A stretch of 64,000 nucleotides of DNA. Origin: Hippophae tibetana. Its lineage: Eukaryota > Streptophyta > Magnoliopsida > Rosales > Elaeagnaceae. The notes under the pieces were generated by a model that made no database searches, was not told where the DNA came from, and saw nothing but the letters and a program-made list of their open reading frames with translations. The DNA lies in NCBI GenBank assembly GCA_037013495.1, contig CM072807.1, positions 8,621,001-8,685,000 on the forward strand, written 5' to 3'. Below are positions 38,190 through 48,479 of this stretch, piece by piece (position 1 is the stretch's first letter; each line of letters starts with the position of its first letter). Both the position numbers and the translations under genes were made by a program.

Positions 38190-39067
38190 AACAAAATCAA
38201 AGGAGATCTATTCGAGAAACCCCAATACAAGCCCTAATTGAGTCATCTTGTTCTTCCGCCCAAACGCTGCCGGTAAAGAATTATCCGCTATTGCCGTTGA
38301 CTAGGCTCGTGGTAAGCCAATTCACGCCGTTCTCTGTTCGCCTTTCTCCATCAATCCATCTCCCTATTATTCTGTAATTTGGAACATAAACTTTATTAGT
38401 TTGTGATTCTTAATTTTTTTTTTCATTAGCTAGTCGTCTGATACGATTCCTTCTTATTTAGACTTCATGATTATTGTTAATCAAAGAAAAACCTCTTTCA
38501 GTTTCGTTTAGATTAAGGTTACATTTCGATAATCCGTTTGTCATATCTCGATATTTTGCGTGGTTGAATTCTAGTAATAGTATTAATGTATGTGACTGGT
38601 ATCTTTTGTATCATGTAGGTTTTGATTTAATTTTTTTTTATTTAATTGCTTCTTTTTTTTTTGCTGTTAACCTATCCGGTATCATTCTGTGATGTTAGGT
38701 ATTTTTTGTGATCTATTATGATGCTTTATGTACCTCTGAATCACTCAAAAGTGTTAATACGAACTTTTCATTATGCTTAAATTGTTTTTTTCTTCTGTTT
38801 TTTTTGAAATTTTGAAATAATATACTGAATTTTTGAAAACTTTGATGTATTTCACCTTAATTTCCCTCTTACTTTTCAATTTTCTTTGGAAAACTTCAAA
38901 TGCAAAGTTCAAAAAATTTCTGTTTAATATGATGTACCAAACACACCCTAAACATACATTATGCTTAATACGTTTTCTAATATTGATAAATTCCTTAAAT
39001 TATGTTTACACACCCTAAATTGTGGTCTGAAAATAAAATCCTGATATGATCCTCTTTTCTTCTAGTT
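38190..39067 (+). other. 5' UTR exon and leader intron of the TRB gene
   Basis: 38190-38311 is GC-richer leader-like sequence (GAAACCCCAATACAAGCCC, CGCTGCCGG). It ends at GCTCGTG followed by GTAAGCC, a good plant donor at 38312. The acceptor TTCTAG ends at 39065, two bases before the ATG. The 754-bp intron is T-rich, as usual for plant leader introns, which often raise expression. Open frames inside it (38474-38692, 38833-39018) are not considered coding. The transcription start is not determined. Confidence 0.6.
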
Positions 39068-41454
39068 ATGGGTGCTCCTAAGCAAAAATGGACCCCAGAA
39101 GAAGAAGCAGCCCTAAAAGCTGGTGTTATTAAGCATGGGGCAGGAAAATGGCGCACAATACTTAAGGATCCAGAATTTAGTGGTGTCTTGTATTTGCGCT
39201 CAAATGTAGATCTTAAGGTGTAACTCTCTTGATATTATGTTTCTCAAACAGTTAATTTCATAACAAAATATTTAGTAAGTTCATGTTGTGATTTTTCCAT
39301 CAGTTCTCATCATAACAAGTCTTTTGCTGAATCTTTATGGGATGTTGAGTACTTACATTTGATTTGGCAATCTATGGCTGGTAGGATAAATGGAGAAATA
39401 TGAGTGTCATGGCAAATGGATGGGGCTCTCGGGAGAAGGCAAGGATAGCACTTAAAAGAATTCCTCATGCCCCTCGACAAGATGAAAATGCTATGATTCT
39501 TAATGCTTCCACCCAAAGTGATGAAGAGACTGCTGATGCCAAGCCTATTGCAAGTTCTGTTGATATGCCACAGATATTGGCTGCAAAAAAATCTATTGTT
39601 AGGTTAGAAGTGATATATACCTTTATATTTCACTCTTCACTTTTATGAACATAGTGGCTTTCTTGTATCTACTACGATTTTTCATGTCCATATGTCAATT
39701 TTGGTTGGTAATGTTGACATATGTTTAATCTATTTTATGTTCTTAAAATTTATCACTACTTAAGTTGTAAGTTCAATATTATCCAGGCCAGTAGTAATTT
39801 ATAAACTGCTTATGGTTATCATGTCTTAAAAATGCAAATTGCTATTCATGCTCCAGGTTAGATCTATTTTATGTTCTTAAAATTTATCACTACTTAAGTT
39901 GTAAGTTCAATATTATCCAGGCCAGTAGTAATTTATAAACTGCTTATGGTTATCATGTCTTAAAAATGCAAATTGCTATTCATGCTCCAGGTTAGACAAT
40001 CTTATCATAGAAGCTATAACAACATTGAAGGAGCCTAGTGGTTCTAATAAGACGGCCATTGCTACCTATATTGAGGTATCAATTCATCTCCACAGATAGT
40101 CAGATGTCCTTTGAAGTTAATCTTTTACTAATTAAATAAGATTCTTTATTCTCACTGAGACATGTTGGTGTCACAATTTTCAGTATTGTATATAGATAAC
40201 ATTCTATTTATTACTAACTATAGGTTCAGTTTCAATTTATTTCTACTTTTTTGATGAGATTTCTTATCCAATTAGCCGGAAAATGAGATGTTATTTATTC
40301 ATGTATCCTGCAAAGTGAGTTTCTAATGATATTCTTGACTTGGAAAGTTCAAGAGAAAATGGACAAGATTAAATAACTTCTCAACTTCAACCCGACTGAA
40401 TGGGAAATATCATCAGAAAACTTTATTGAAATAAGTTTAATGGATACAGTAGTCAACTGATGCAAAAATTAGTAAAAGTAGTAAGTTCAAATTAAACCTA
40501 AACCTATTACCAAATATAACCTCTGTCCTTTATTTACTTAATAAAAAAAGTTCAGGTATCTGATTATTTTATTTATAGGAACAATATTGGTCTCCTCCAG
40601 ACTTCAAGCGGTTATTATCAGCAAAACTAAAGTACTTGACAGCAAATGGAAAGCTGATTAAGGTACGTACATAAATTTTGTTGCCTGTATCTCATTAACT
40701 ATAGGCTAATATTGGCTTCATAAATGTACCGAATAGTGCGTCAACATAGGCCTAGTTGGATCTGTCATTCAAAACTTACCTATTGCTAGGTACTTGAATA
40801 ATCCAGAACTTTTTTACTCTGGGGTTGGTGGATTTCAGCCTGGATCTAAGTTTCTTAGTGTTTGTGTTGCAGGTCAAACGCAAATATAGGATTGCACCTA
40901 GTCCAGCCTATCTTGAAAAAAGAAGAAACTCTATGTTACATTTGGAAAGACGGCAGAGAGTTCCCCATAAGTTTGAGAACGATGAGACCTCAAAGCTTAT
41001 GAAGTCCCAGATTGATCTAGAGCTAGCCAAAATGAGAACTATGACTCCACAGGAGGCTGCTGCAGCTGCTGCTCAAGCTGTTGCAGGTGCAGAAGCTGCT
41101 ATTGCAGAAGCTGAAGAGGCAGAAAAGGAGGCAGAGGCAGCGGAAGCTGATGCTGAAGCAGCACAAGCTTTTGCTGAAGCAGCAATGAAGACCCTGAAAG
41201 GCAGAAACAACCCAAAGATGGTATAATTTCTTTTTGGAATTTGAGTTTTTTTTTTTGTTTTGGTTTGAGCTATAAGCTGGGTGCATTAAGAAAATTATGT
41301 GTGGTATGATCGAGGTCCTAGAAAGCAGAAGAGCTGAAAGCTGATATTTTCTTTATCCCAAGTTTAAGTAGTTATTTTCTTTCTGTTTCTTAGGAATATA
41401 TATATATATTTGGAATTTTCTTTTCATTTAAATGTGCAGATCATCCGAGTGTGA
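39068..41454 (+). CDS. Telomere repeat-binding factor (TRB; single-Myb-histone protein), six coding exons
   Basis: Exons 39068-39217, 39385-39602, 39991-40075, 40579-40662, 40873-41220 and a short last exon 41440-41454 join in phase to about 299 aa, the family's normal size. Residues 1-60 are a Myb/SANT domain placed at the very N-terminus ([24 protein letters not shown]) with the telobox-type motif VDLKDKWRNM across the exon 1/2 junction; this binds TTTAGGG repeats. Residues about 122-190 form a linker-histone H1/H5 globular domain ([33 protein letters not shown]). Residues about 225-285 are an Ala/Glu coiled coil. Such proteins act in the nucleus in telomere protection and in Polycomb recruitment to telobox promoters. 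If the last intron is retained, the frame instead stops at 41224-41226 after one extra residue (296 aa). Intron 3 holds a perfect 134-bp duplication. Confidence 0.9.
39729..39996 (+). repeat. Perfect 134-bp tandem duplication across a TRB splice acceptor
   Basis: 39729-39862 and 39863-39996 are identical, from TCTATTTTATGTTC to CATGCTCCAGGTTAGA. Each copy ends with the 3' splice acceptor CTCCAG plus the first six bases of exon 3, so two equal acceptors exist (AG at 39855-39856 and 39989-39990). The downstream one continues the reading frame. Confidence 0.95.
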
Positions 41455-43445
41455 TTGACGTTCACCCGACTAGAGCAATTGACAAGAATCTTTCTGAACT
41501 GACAGCTGGATCTCTCACCTGATTCATGCCATTTTTTTGTTGGGAACTCTTTGGTTTACACCATAAAGTCATTTTACTTTATTGGAGCATTTTTGTAATG
41601 CAGGGTGTAGAAAAACCAGAACTCCAATAGGACAAAATTAGTCACGAGTAGATGTTTTATTGTTTGATACTTTACCTCATGTTTTCTTTGCTTCAAGACA
41701 AAAATAAGTGCCTTGATCACAAGGTGTTTCTTTTTTTTTTCGTCATGGCAGAAATTTCAGATAGGTTAGCAATGACGGAATACGTGACGTGCGACAGGTT
41801 GGCTCATATGTATGTTGTCTGATCATTTCATTCAAACAAGGAAGACCTCTATATGTTCATAGGTACATATCTTATGTTATCATGAATGATGGCTGTAAAT
41901 GTTACTGAAAATGCTTCATGCATGGACACTGCCATAGTAATTATTCAGATCTTCAGGCTATATATAGAAATTTGCATTTTATATTTGAAGAAATAGTTAC
42001 ATTCGTAAGATTTGTTCCTTTGGTGAAGACTTTAGTACCTTTACCTTCATGGCAAGTTTGATTGACTAATAACCGGGGAAAGAGTACAGAATTCCTACAT
42101 TTCCTTTGGTTTATTTCTTTTAAGGGAAGGGAATGAACTATTTTTGTCTTGTAAGAAACTTTAACGGCATTTTGTTAAGTAGATTGGATCATTTTAGTGT
42201 ACAATTTTATAGAATTTTTTATCTACTAGATGGTATCCGTCTAAAGTGTGTTTAATCTAGTATATTTGAATTTTTAATTTTAATATTATTTTGTCTTTGA
42301 TTTTTTTCCATTTCAAATTAAAAAAAAATTGAAGTAAAAAAAATAATAAATTATAAATTTTTATAATGTTAATTGTCTTGATATTAAAAAAATTACATAT
42401 TTTAAATATAAACAATATTAGTAAATATTTATTATGTTAATATTAAACGTTGTCAACTTGTCATGAAATAATTTATAAGTTATTTATAATATAATTTGAT
42501 ATTATTTATTCAAATATAATTGGTTTGCATGTAAATTATATTCCCAATATTTACTAGTATGCGTATGATACTTTTAAAATTTCATATGTGAAACATGTAC
42601 ACATAACGTGAGAAGTAATTAGGATTGGTTACGAGGCAGTTTGGGTCAGATTCGATCCAACTTAGAAATGGGTGGAGTACCATGAATTGATTCGTTTAAG
42701 GTAATTCAGTTTCGTGTGTTATTATCTATAGGTCAAATGGCCGACCCGTTTCCTTCCTATTTATATTGCGTTCTTTGTTAAAAAAAAATTATGATTCTTA
42801 TGTAAATCAAATTTTGTGCTTTTTTTATTTGTTGTATGCTTGATTTTTTTTAGATTTTAGAATCATAATAAATTGAATTAATAAATGTATTAAAACAATC
42901 TTTACTTTAGAAAATTAATTTAATTTGTTCTTTTTTTTTTTTTACTTCCCAGGTTACTCCTTGTAATCTTATTTTTTAGTGGTAAATGACAATAATATCA
43001 AATATTAATTCAATCTAATGTAACTTATTTGAATTATTTAGTCATATTTATTTGTGTTGAATTAACGAATATCATGTCTATTCGTATTGAATTAATATAG
43101 TAATTATTAAAATGTTAATTGAATATATGATATTAATATGAAAATTTCAAGAAATCTTTAATTGTATTGGATATGATATTAATATGAGATGTCATGTTCA
43201 AGCATAACTATTTAAGAAAATAAAAATGAATTTTTCTTTCAATGTTGTATAAGAGGACTACATCTTTACACAAATTAGAAAAATTCTAAAAATTTGATTA
43301 AAATTTGACATTCTTTAAACTACAAATTCTAATTAAGAACTTATAAATCTCATTAATCTACTTATTCGCTTTGGAGTAATTTACATATATCTTCATAATC
43401 AAAAAGGAAACAAATAAATCAATATTTAAAACATTAATTCATTTA
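41455..43445. other. TRB 3' flank and AT-rich spacer
   Basis: The 3' UTR of the TRB gene probably extends through about 41455-41740 or further. The remainder (42200-43445) is AT-rich, with no gene or recognisable element found. A GC-richer patch at 42600-42780 (ATTCGATCCAACTTAG, GGCCGACCCG) could be a decayed small element. Confidence 0.5.
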
Positions 43446-44280
43446 TGTCATGTTTGGTCGCTAAGAATGAGAATGAAAATTGAATTGATTCCATATATTT
43501 TTATGTTTAGTTGTGCTATAAATTAGAAATGGAATGAAATCAATTCCTAAAAGAGAATGAATAACAATTTCATCATTCTCTTAAGAATTTTTATTTCATT
43601 GTCATGCTAATTATTGATTCCAATTTCACTCTAACCCATTTGTTGCTCCATTTATCGAGTCCTCCACACCAATTCCACCAGCTTGTCTCGTAACCCATAT
43701 CTTCTAGCCCCATTCATTGTCCATCTCTTCCACATTTGTTGTCCATCTAACTCAACTTATCCACCTCTCTTAACTAGTTCTAGAACCACGTGTCACCTAG
43801 TCCTCCAACCCCATTCACGAGTCTTGATTGAACTGCTTCAGTTCTCACAACTAGCTCTATTTTCAATCATCGCATGGTCCTTCACAACTGGTGGTTTCTC
43901 CTATCTTTGAGGTGAGTTCTTGTCCTCTGTCTGTGTCTTCTCTCTCTTTTGTCTCGTAACCCTTATAGTTGATTCGTGAGATTTTTTTTTCAATCCTCGT
44001 GTCTAAATGTATTTTTGTTCTATGATATTGTTCTTTTAGAACCAAGCTGATATAAAATTATTGATATAAAATTTTCTTGAGAACCAAATCGATATAAAAT
44101 TTGAAAAACATGCATAGAAAACATATTTTGTAAACAATCACATAAAATCTTTCATAACATGCCTAAAAAATTGATTGTTTCTATTTTCTCATGGATTACG
44201 TATGAGTCTTTTTTGTATATTGTTTTTATTGAAGTTATTTATTTATTATATATTGTTTTTGTTTGTAATTTAAGATAAAA

Positions 44281-45620
44281 TGGATGAACATAACTTGAAT
44301 GTCGAAGAGCTGGATGTTATTGTTGTGTATCTGATGCATATAATGTCCATTATAAAATTCTTTTTTGAGATTGTAATGGATAAAAAGATGATAATATATT
44401 TAAGGAGACAATTGTATGAGTTTGATTTATTTTCAAATAGTAAAATTGTGCTATAAGAGCAACATTATTAGTATTAATCAACTTAGGATGAGTATGAGTG
44501 TTTTTACCAATTTTTCTGCAATGCTTAAAACTAGAAGGGAGTTAAAACAATCAAAGCATTTTTTAGTAGATAAGTAGGTAGCCATGTTTTTCTTCATGTA
44601 ATTGCACACCATGTGAAAAATAGAATTATAAGTAATCGATTTAGAAGATTTGGAGAGACAGTTAATAAGTATTTCAACAATATATTGCATTCTATCATAC
44701 GATTACATCAGGAGTTATTGAAAAAACCTGAGCCTATTATTGACGATTGTGACGACGATAGGGACGATGTTTCAAGGTAGATAATAATGCTTAATTTCTT
44801 TTTTTCTCATTCTCATGTAATATTTTTAATAACTTCATATTTTACTTTACTTATTGGTACTAGGATTGCTTAGGAACACTTGATGGTACTCATATTAGGG
44901 TAAGAATTCTTGTAGTTGATAGGTCTAGGTATCGAAACCGAAAGGGTAAGGTTACCACAAATGTTTTGGGAGTTTGCTCTCCAGATATGCAATTTATTTA
45001 TATTATACCTGGTTGGGAGGGTTTAGTAGCTGATAGTAGAATCTTTCGTTTATACATAAAAGGGATGGATTTAAAGTCTAACTTGATAAGTAATATGTGA
45101 ATTGATCAATTTTTTTTAAAGTCTTGGAATATGAAATTAAGTGTAAAATATCTTTGATCTATAGGGCATTATTATCTTATGGATGGTGGATATGAAAATT
45201 CTAATGAATTTCTTGCTCCATATCGTGGTCAACGTTATCATTTGAGTGAATAAAGAGATGGTCCACAACCTCACAACCCACATGATTTTTTTAACATAAA
45301 GCACTCACATGCTACAAAAATATGATTTAGAGATGTTTTGGTGTGTTAAAAAATCGATGGACAATTCTTAAAAGTCCAACATTTTATCCCATTAAGACTC
45401 AAATTCGAATAATTATTACTTGTTACTTGCTACATAACTATATAAGAAGGGAGATGTCATATGATCCATTTGAGAAAAATTGTGAAAATCTTGAAGATGA
45501 AGAAGAAGAGGATGATGAAGAAACAATAAGAATTGTAGATTCTACACATGAATGGAGTTTGTTTATATATAATACGACATTAATCATGTATAGTGAATGG
45601 AGGGCAAGAAAATGGGGTTA
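44281..45620 (+). pseudogene. PIF/Harbinger DDE transposase (ALP1-like nuclease) remnant
   Basis: N-terminal part: MDEHNLNVEELDVIVVYL (44281), then HVIAHHVKNRIISNRFRRFG and IRLHQELLKKPEPI (about 44600-44740). After a probable intron, CLGTLDGTHIRVR holds the first catalytic Asp (44882-44884), followed by YRNRKGKVTTNVLGVCSPDM, PGWEGLVADSRIF (second Asp) and, near 45170, HYYLMDGGYENSNEFLAPYR. At 45328-45330 a TAG stop stands where the family has the catalytic Glu of IERCFG; RCFG then follows in frame, with the C-terminal part ([16 protein letters not shown]) open to about 45620. The enzyme would have excised and integrated the element. Besides the amber codon there are other stops. Confidence 0.85.
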
Positions 45621-45869
45621 ATGGCAAATGATATTTAGTTATGTGGTAAATGGTAGTGATTATTTAGGTTAAAGAAAGTCATGTTTTCTTATTTTTTTTA
45701 TTTGTGGTTGTAATAAATAAATTATTTGATTGAAATTATGTGTAATCTTGTAAAACATTAAGCTACTGGTCTTACTCTTAAAGTTTTTCATATTTCATAT
45801 TGGTATTTTTTATTCCTATTTTGTTAATAATTGGTGTATTTTTTTGTTCTCGCCTGTTAATTTTAGGAT

Positions 45870-46215
45870 GTCATCTTTATAAAGTGGAACCTTAAGAAAT
45901 TGAGACCCTGGTCAAAATAAAAGATTTTGGACAGCAACATTAGATGAAAAATTAGTTGAGTGTCTTTTAGAATTGCACAATGAAGTTTTATATAAAGCTG
46001 ATGGTGGTTTCAAACCTTGTTATTTAAATGCTATTGAGAAATTACTACTTAAAAAACTGTCATAATGTATTATGAAGGCTAAACCTCATACTGAGTCTCG
46101 ATTGTAAACATTGAAAACTCAATTTACTACTATACATGACATGCTAATCGGTCAAAATAGTAGTAGATTTGGGTGGGATCCTATTGATAAACTCGTAGTT
46201 GTTGTAACACTTGTT
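45870..46215 (+). pseudogene. PIF/Harbinger MYB/SANT-like accessory protein remnant
   Basis: The plus strand reads FWTATLDEKLVECLLELHNE (about 45930-45990), then ADGGFKPCYLNAIEKLLLKK, stop, MKAKPHTESRL, stop, LKTQFTTIHDMLIGQNSS and FGWDPIDKLVVV. This is the Myb_DNA-bind_3-type domain of the second gene that accompanies plant PIF transposases and helps bring the transposase to the DNA ends. Two stops and the lack of a usable start show decay. Confidence 0.75.
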
Positions 46216-46387
46216 TAAATTGCATATGTCAATGTAATATTTTTGTTATTCTCGTTTGTTACGAGCAAATACATTGTTTATGTTTAGAAATTAATCCCTT
46301 TGAGCACACATCAATTCTTTTATTATGGATGACGTAGAGTATGATTTTTCAAATGTATAGTGCCATTGCTCGTTTCACCGTTCAATG

Positions 46388-46498
46388 TGTTAAATTCGGG
46401 TCTAACTTCATCCCAAAACCTAGGTTATGAGATGGAGGATTGCCTTCATCTATATGCACATATGAAGCTCAACGCCTAGTCGATGTGAGACTTTAACA
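46388..46498 (-). repeat. 3' LTR of the TRIM-like element
   Basis: Starts TGTTAAATTCGGGTCTAACT and ends GTGAGACTTTAACA, with TG..CA termini. It aligns along its length with the interrupted copy at 46600-46617 / 48372-48479, sharing TTATGAGATGGA, ATCTATATGC, CATATGAAGCTCAACG and the terminal block. Confidence 0.75.
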
Positions 46499-46586
46499 CT
46501 CCCGCTCACATTGGCAAGGGTTTATCCCCTTAGAATATACCGACCGGGTGATGAGCGAGCCCAAACCACACCAGACTTGATCACCT

Positions 46587-46599
46587 GGCTTTGATACCA
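46587..46599 (-). promoter_or_regulatory. TRIM primer-binding site
   Basis: The plus strand reads GGCTTTGATACCA; its complement TGGTATCAAAGCC matches the initiator tRNA-Met 3' end and abuts the LTR with no gap. The same 13 bases serve as primer site in the copia element at 13683. Confidence 0.8.
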
Positions 46600-46617
46600 T
46601 GTTAAATTCGGGCCTAA

Positions 46618-48371
46618 TGATGAGAAAAATCGGCATCGCCGATCCTACCAATACTTTGGTTTTATATTTATAAAACTCTCGCAAGTGCACGAATCATTTC
46701 ATAGAAAATGATAGGTATACTTTCAAGGTCGATCTAAGGAAGGAATGTATGTGGTTTTTAATTTATTATTCAAACTTTTAAAAATAAAATTAAATTATAA
46801 ACATCCTGTCACAATATTTTGGGGTTTTGTGTTTTTAATCTAATAACATAAAAATAAGCATAGATACAGATTCAATAAACATTTATGCAAATTTTATCTT
46901 TTATAAAAGTGGAGTATTGTGAATATAATAACTAAGTTAATAATGCTTGCTCATATTATTTAGGTTATTAGAGATATAAATTGATATGTATTGATTCTCT
47001 CTTTTTTATATGAATACCACATTTGATGGGGTTAGATATTCTTTGTTAGCTAAACAAATCAATTAACACCTTTGGGTAGGGTTGGTAACTAATTTGGTTA
47101 ATTAAATTAATTCATTTTTCTAAGAGATTGAAAATAAACCATTTAAATGCCACCTTAGGTGGGATTAGACAGTTTAAACTTTATTCAAGGTGTCCAAATT
47201 AAACCTAAGAATTTAATTATCCGAGTACTAACTTTCAAGTTTTAAAACTACTACTGAAAATATGTTATCAATACATTTTCAGATAATAAATCCTATAAAG
47301 TTTTTTGAAATAGAGCTTCACTCTAACTACCGAGCGATTGTACCAATAAATAAAAGAGCAATACTCTAAATCAGATCGGATAACTAAACCTTAAAATCTA
47401 ATTTTCAGATTTAAGTTTGTAATGAAAAATAATATATTTCTCTCTAACATTCTTAATATAAAATCTTGAATAAAAATAAAATCAATTCATTTTAGAGATT
47501 TTTACCTATTTAATATTTCGCAAGTATAACAACGTTATCATTAAATCATGTTTACAAATAGTCAGCAAAGTTAAATTTAATCACAGACAAATTAAATATA
47601 ACATGTAAGAATAAAACATAAAAAATAACTATAAAGAAAATAAAATCTTTACAGTATTTTGATGTTATTCATGTTGCTAAAAAATCTCCAAACGGAATTT
47701 ACACTTCCATTTATTGAATCGAAGGGCAAATAAATTACAAAAACATAATTAGTTCTTCTCAAAAAGAGAAGAACTCTAAAACTAAGAAAAAATTACAAAC
47801 TAAGAAAAACTAAAAACTAAGAATTTGAGAGAAAGAAAGAAAGAAGAAGATGTGTTTTTAGGTGTGATTTGAAGTAAAAAGAATAGGGGTATTTATAGGT
47901 AAGAATGGAAAGAAAAAGTTGGTGAAAATGATTAAAAATGAAGAAAACATGGAATAGTGAATAATGACATCATACTGATGACATCATGTTGGTGTGGGGC
48001 GCGGTGGCGCGCGCGGAATGGAGAGCAGGCATGCATGGATTGGGCGCATTTCTCGGCGCGGTTGCGCACGGATTGGGCGCGTTGCGTGCACAATTTTACC
48101 CTTTTTGACATTTTTGATCCTTTTGATTCATTTTATCCAATTTTTCCATATTTGTTGACTTTTCCTCATTTATTTTATGAATATATTTGTGATGTATTGC
48201 CTCTAGTATTTCTCTTTGAGTCTTTAAGTTATGTTTTTAAGCATAAATACCTGAAAAATAATAAAAATACCTATGATTCCGAAAAGAAAGATTTATATAA
48301 ATATATATATTTTTATATCAATTAATGTGCATAAAATCATGATAATTTTAGTGCTTTTTGAGCACTCATCA
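46618..48371. mobile_element. Solo LTR (1754 bp) inserted in the TRIM LTR
   Basis: The segment begins TGATGAGAAAAATCGGC and ends GAGCACTCATCA, giving TG..CA termini with a 7-bp inverted repeat TGATGAG/CTCATCA. It is flanked by CCTAA on both sides (46613-46617 and 48372-48376), a perfect 5-bp target duplication. The sequence TAAAACTCTCGCAAGTGCACGAATC near its start is shared with the inverted fragment at 35480-35938. It has no coding domain. A GC-rich patch at 47997-48090 (GGGGCGCGGTGGCGCGCGCGG) stands out in an AT-rich surrounding, and the open frame 47957-48325 there is not recognisable. The orientation of the parent element is not determinable here. Confidence 0.8.
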
Positions 48372-48479
48372 CCTAACTCCATCTCAAAACCCATGTTATG
48401 AGATGGAAGATTGTCCTTATCTATATGCGCATATGAAGCTCAACGTCCAACCGATGTAAGACTTTAGCATCTTCCCCGT

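Larger units (their letters stand above)
46388..48479 (-). mobile_element. TRIM-like miniature LTR retrotransposon, split by a solo LTR
   Basis: Two copies of a 111-121-bp repeat starting TGTTAAATTCGGG and ending GACTTTAACA/GACTTTAGCA lie at 46388-46498 and 46600-46617 plus 48372-48479. About 100 bp of non-coding sequence lies between them. The reverse complement of 46587-46599 is TGGTATCAAAGCC, an initiator tRNA-Met primer site directly adjacent to the second repeat, so the element runs on the minus strand. Short LTRs, a primer site and no coding capacity define a TRIM. A flanking target duplication is not evident. The second LTR is interrupted by the 1754-bp solo LTR. Confidence 0.75.

Noticed and set aside
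41023-41286. Cys/Ser-rich open frame on the minus strand
   Set aside because: Antisense of the Ala/Glu coiled-coil exon of the TRB gene.
46330-46720. Possible tRNA-derived SINE because of the TTGATACCA sequence
   Set aside because: The sequence is the complement of a tRNA primer-binding site next to an LTR end; no A/B box promoter pair was seen.
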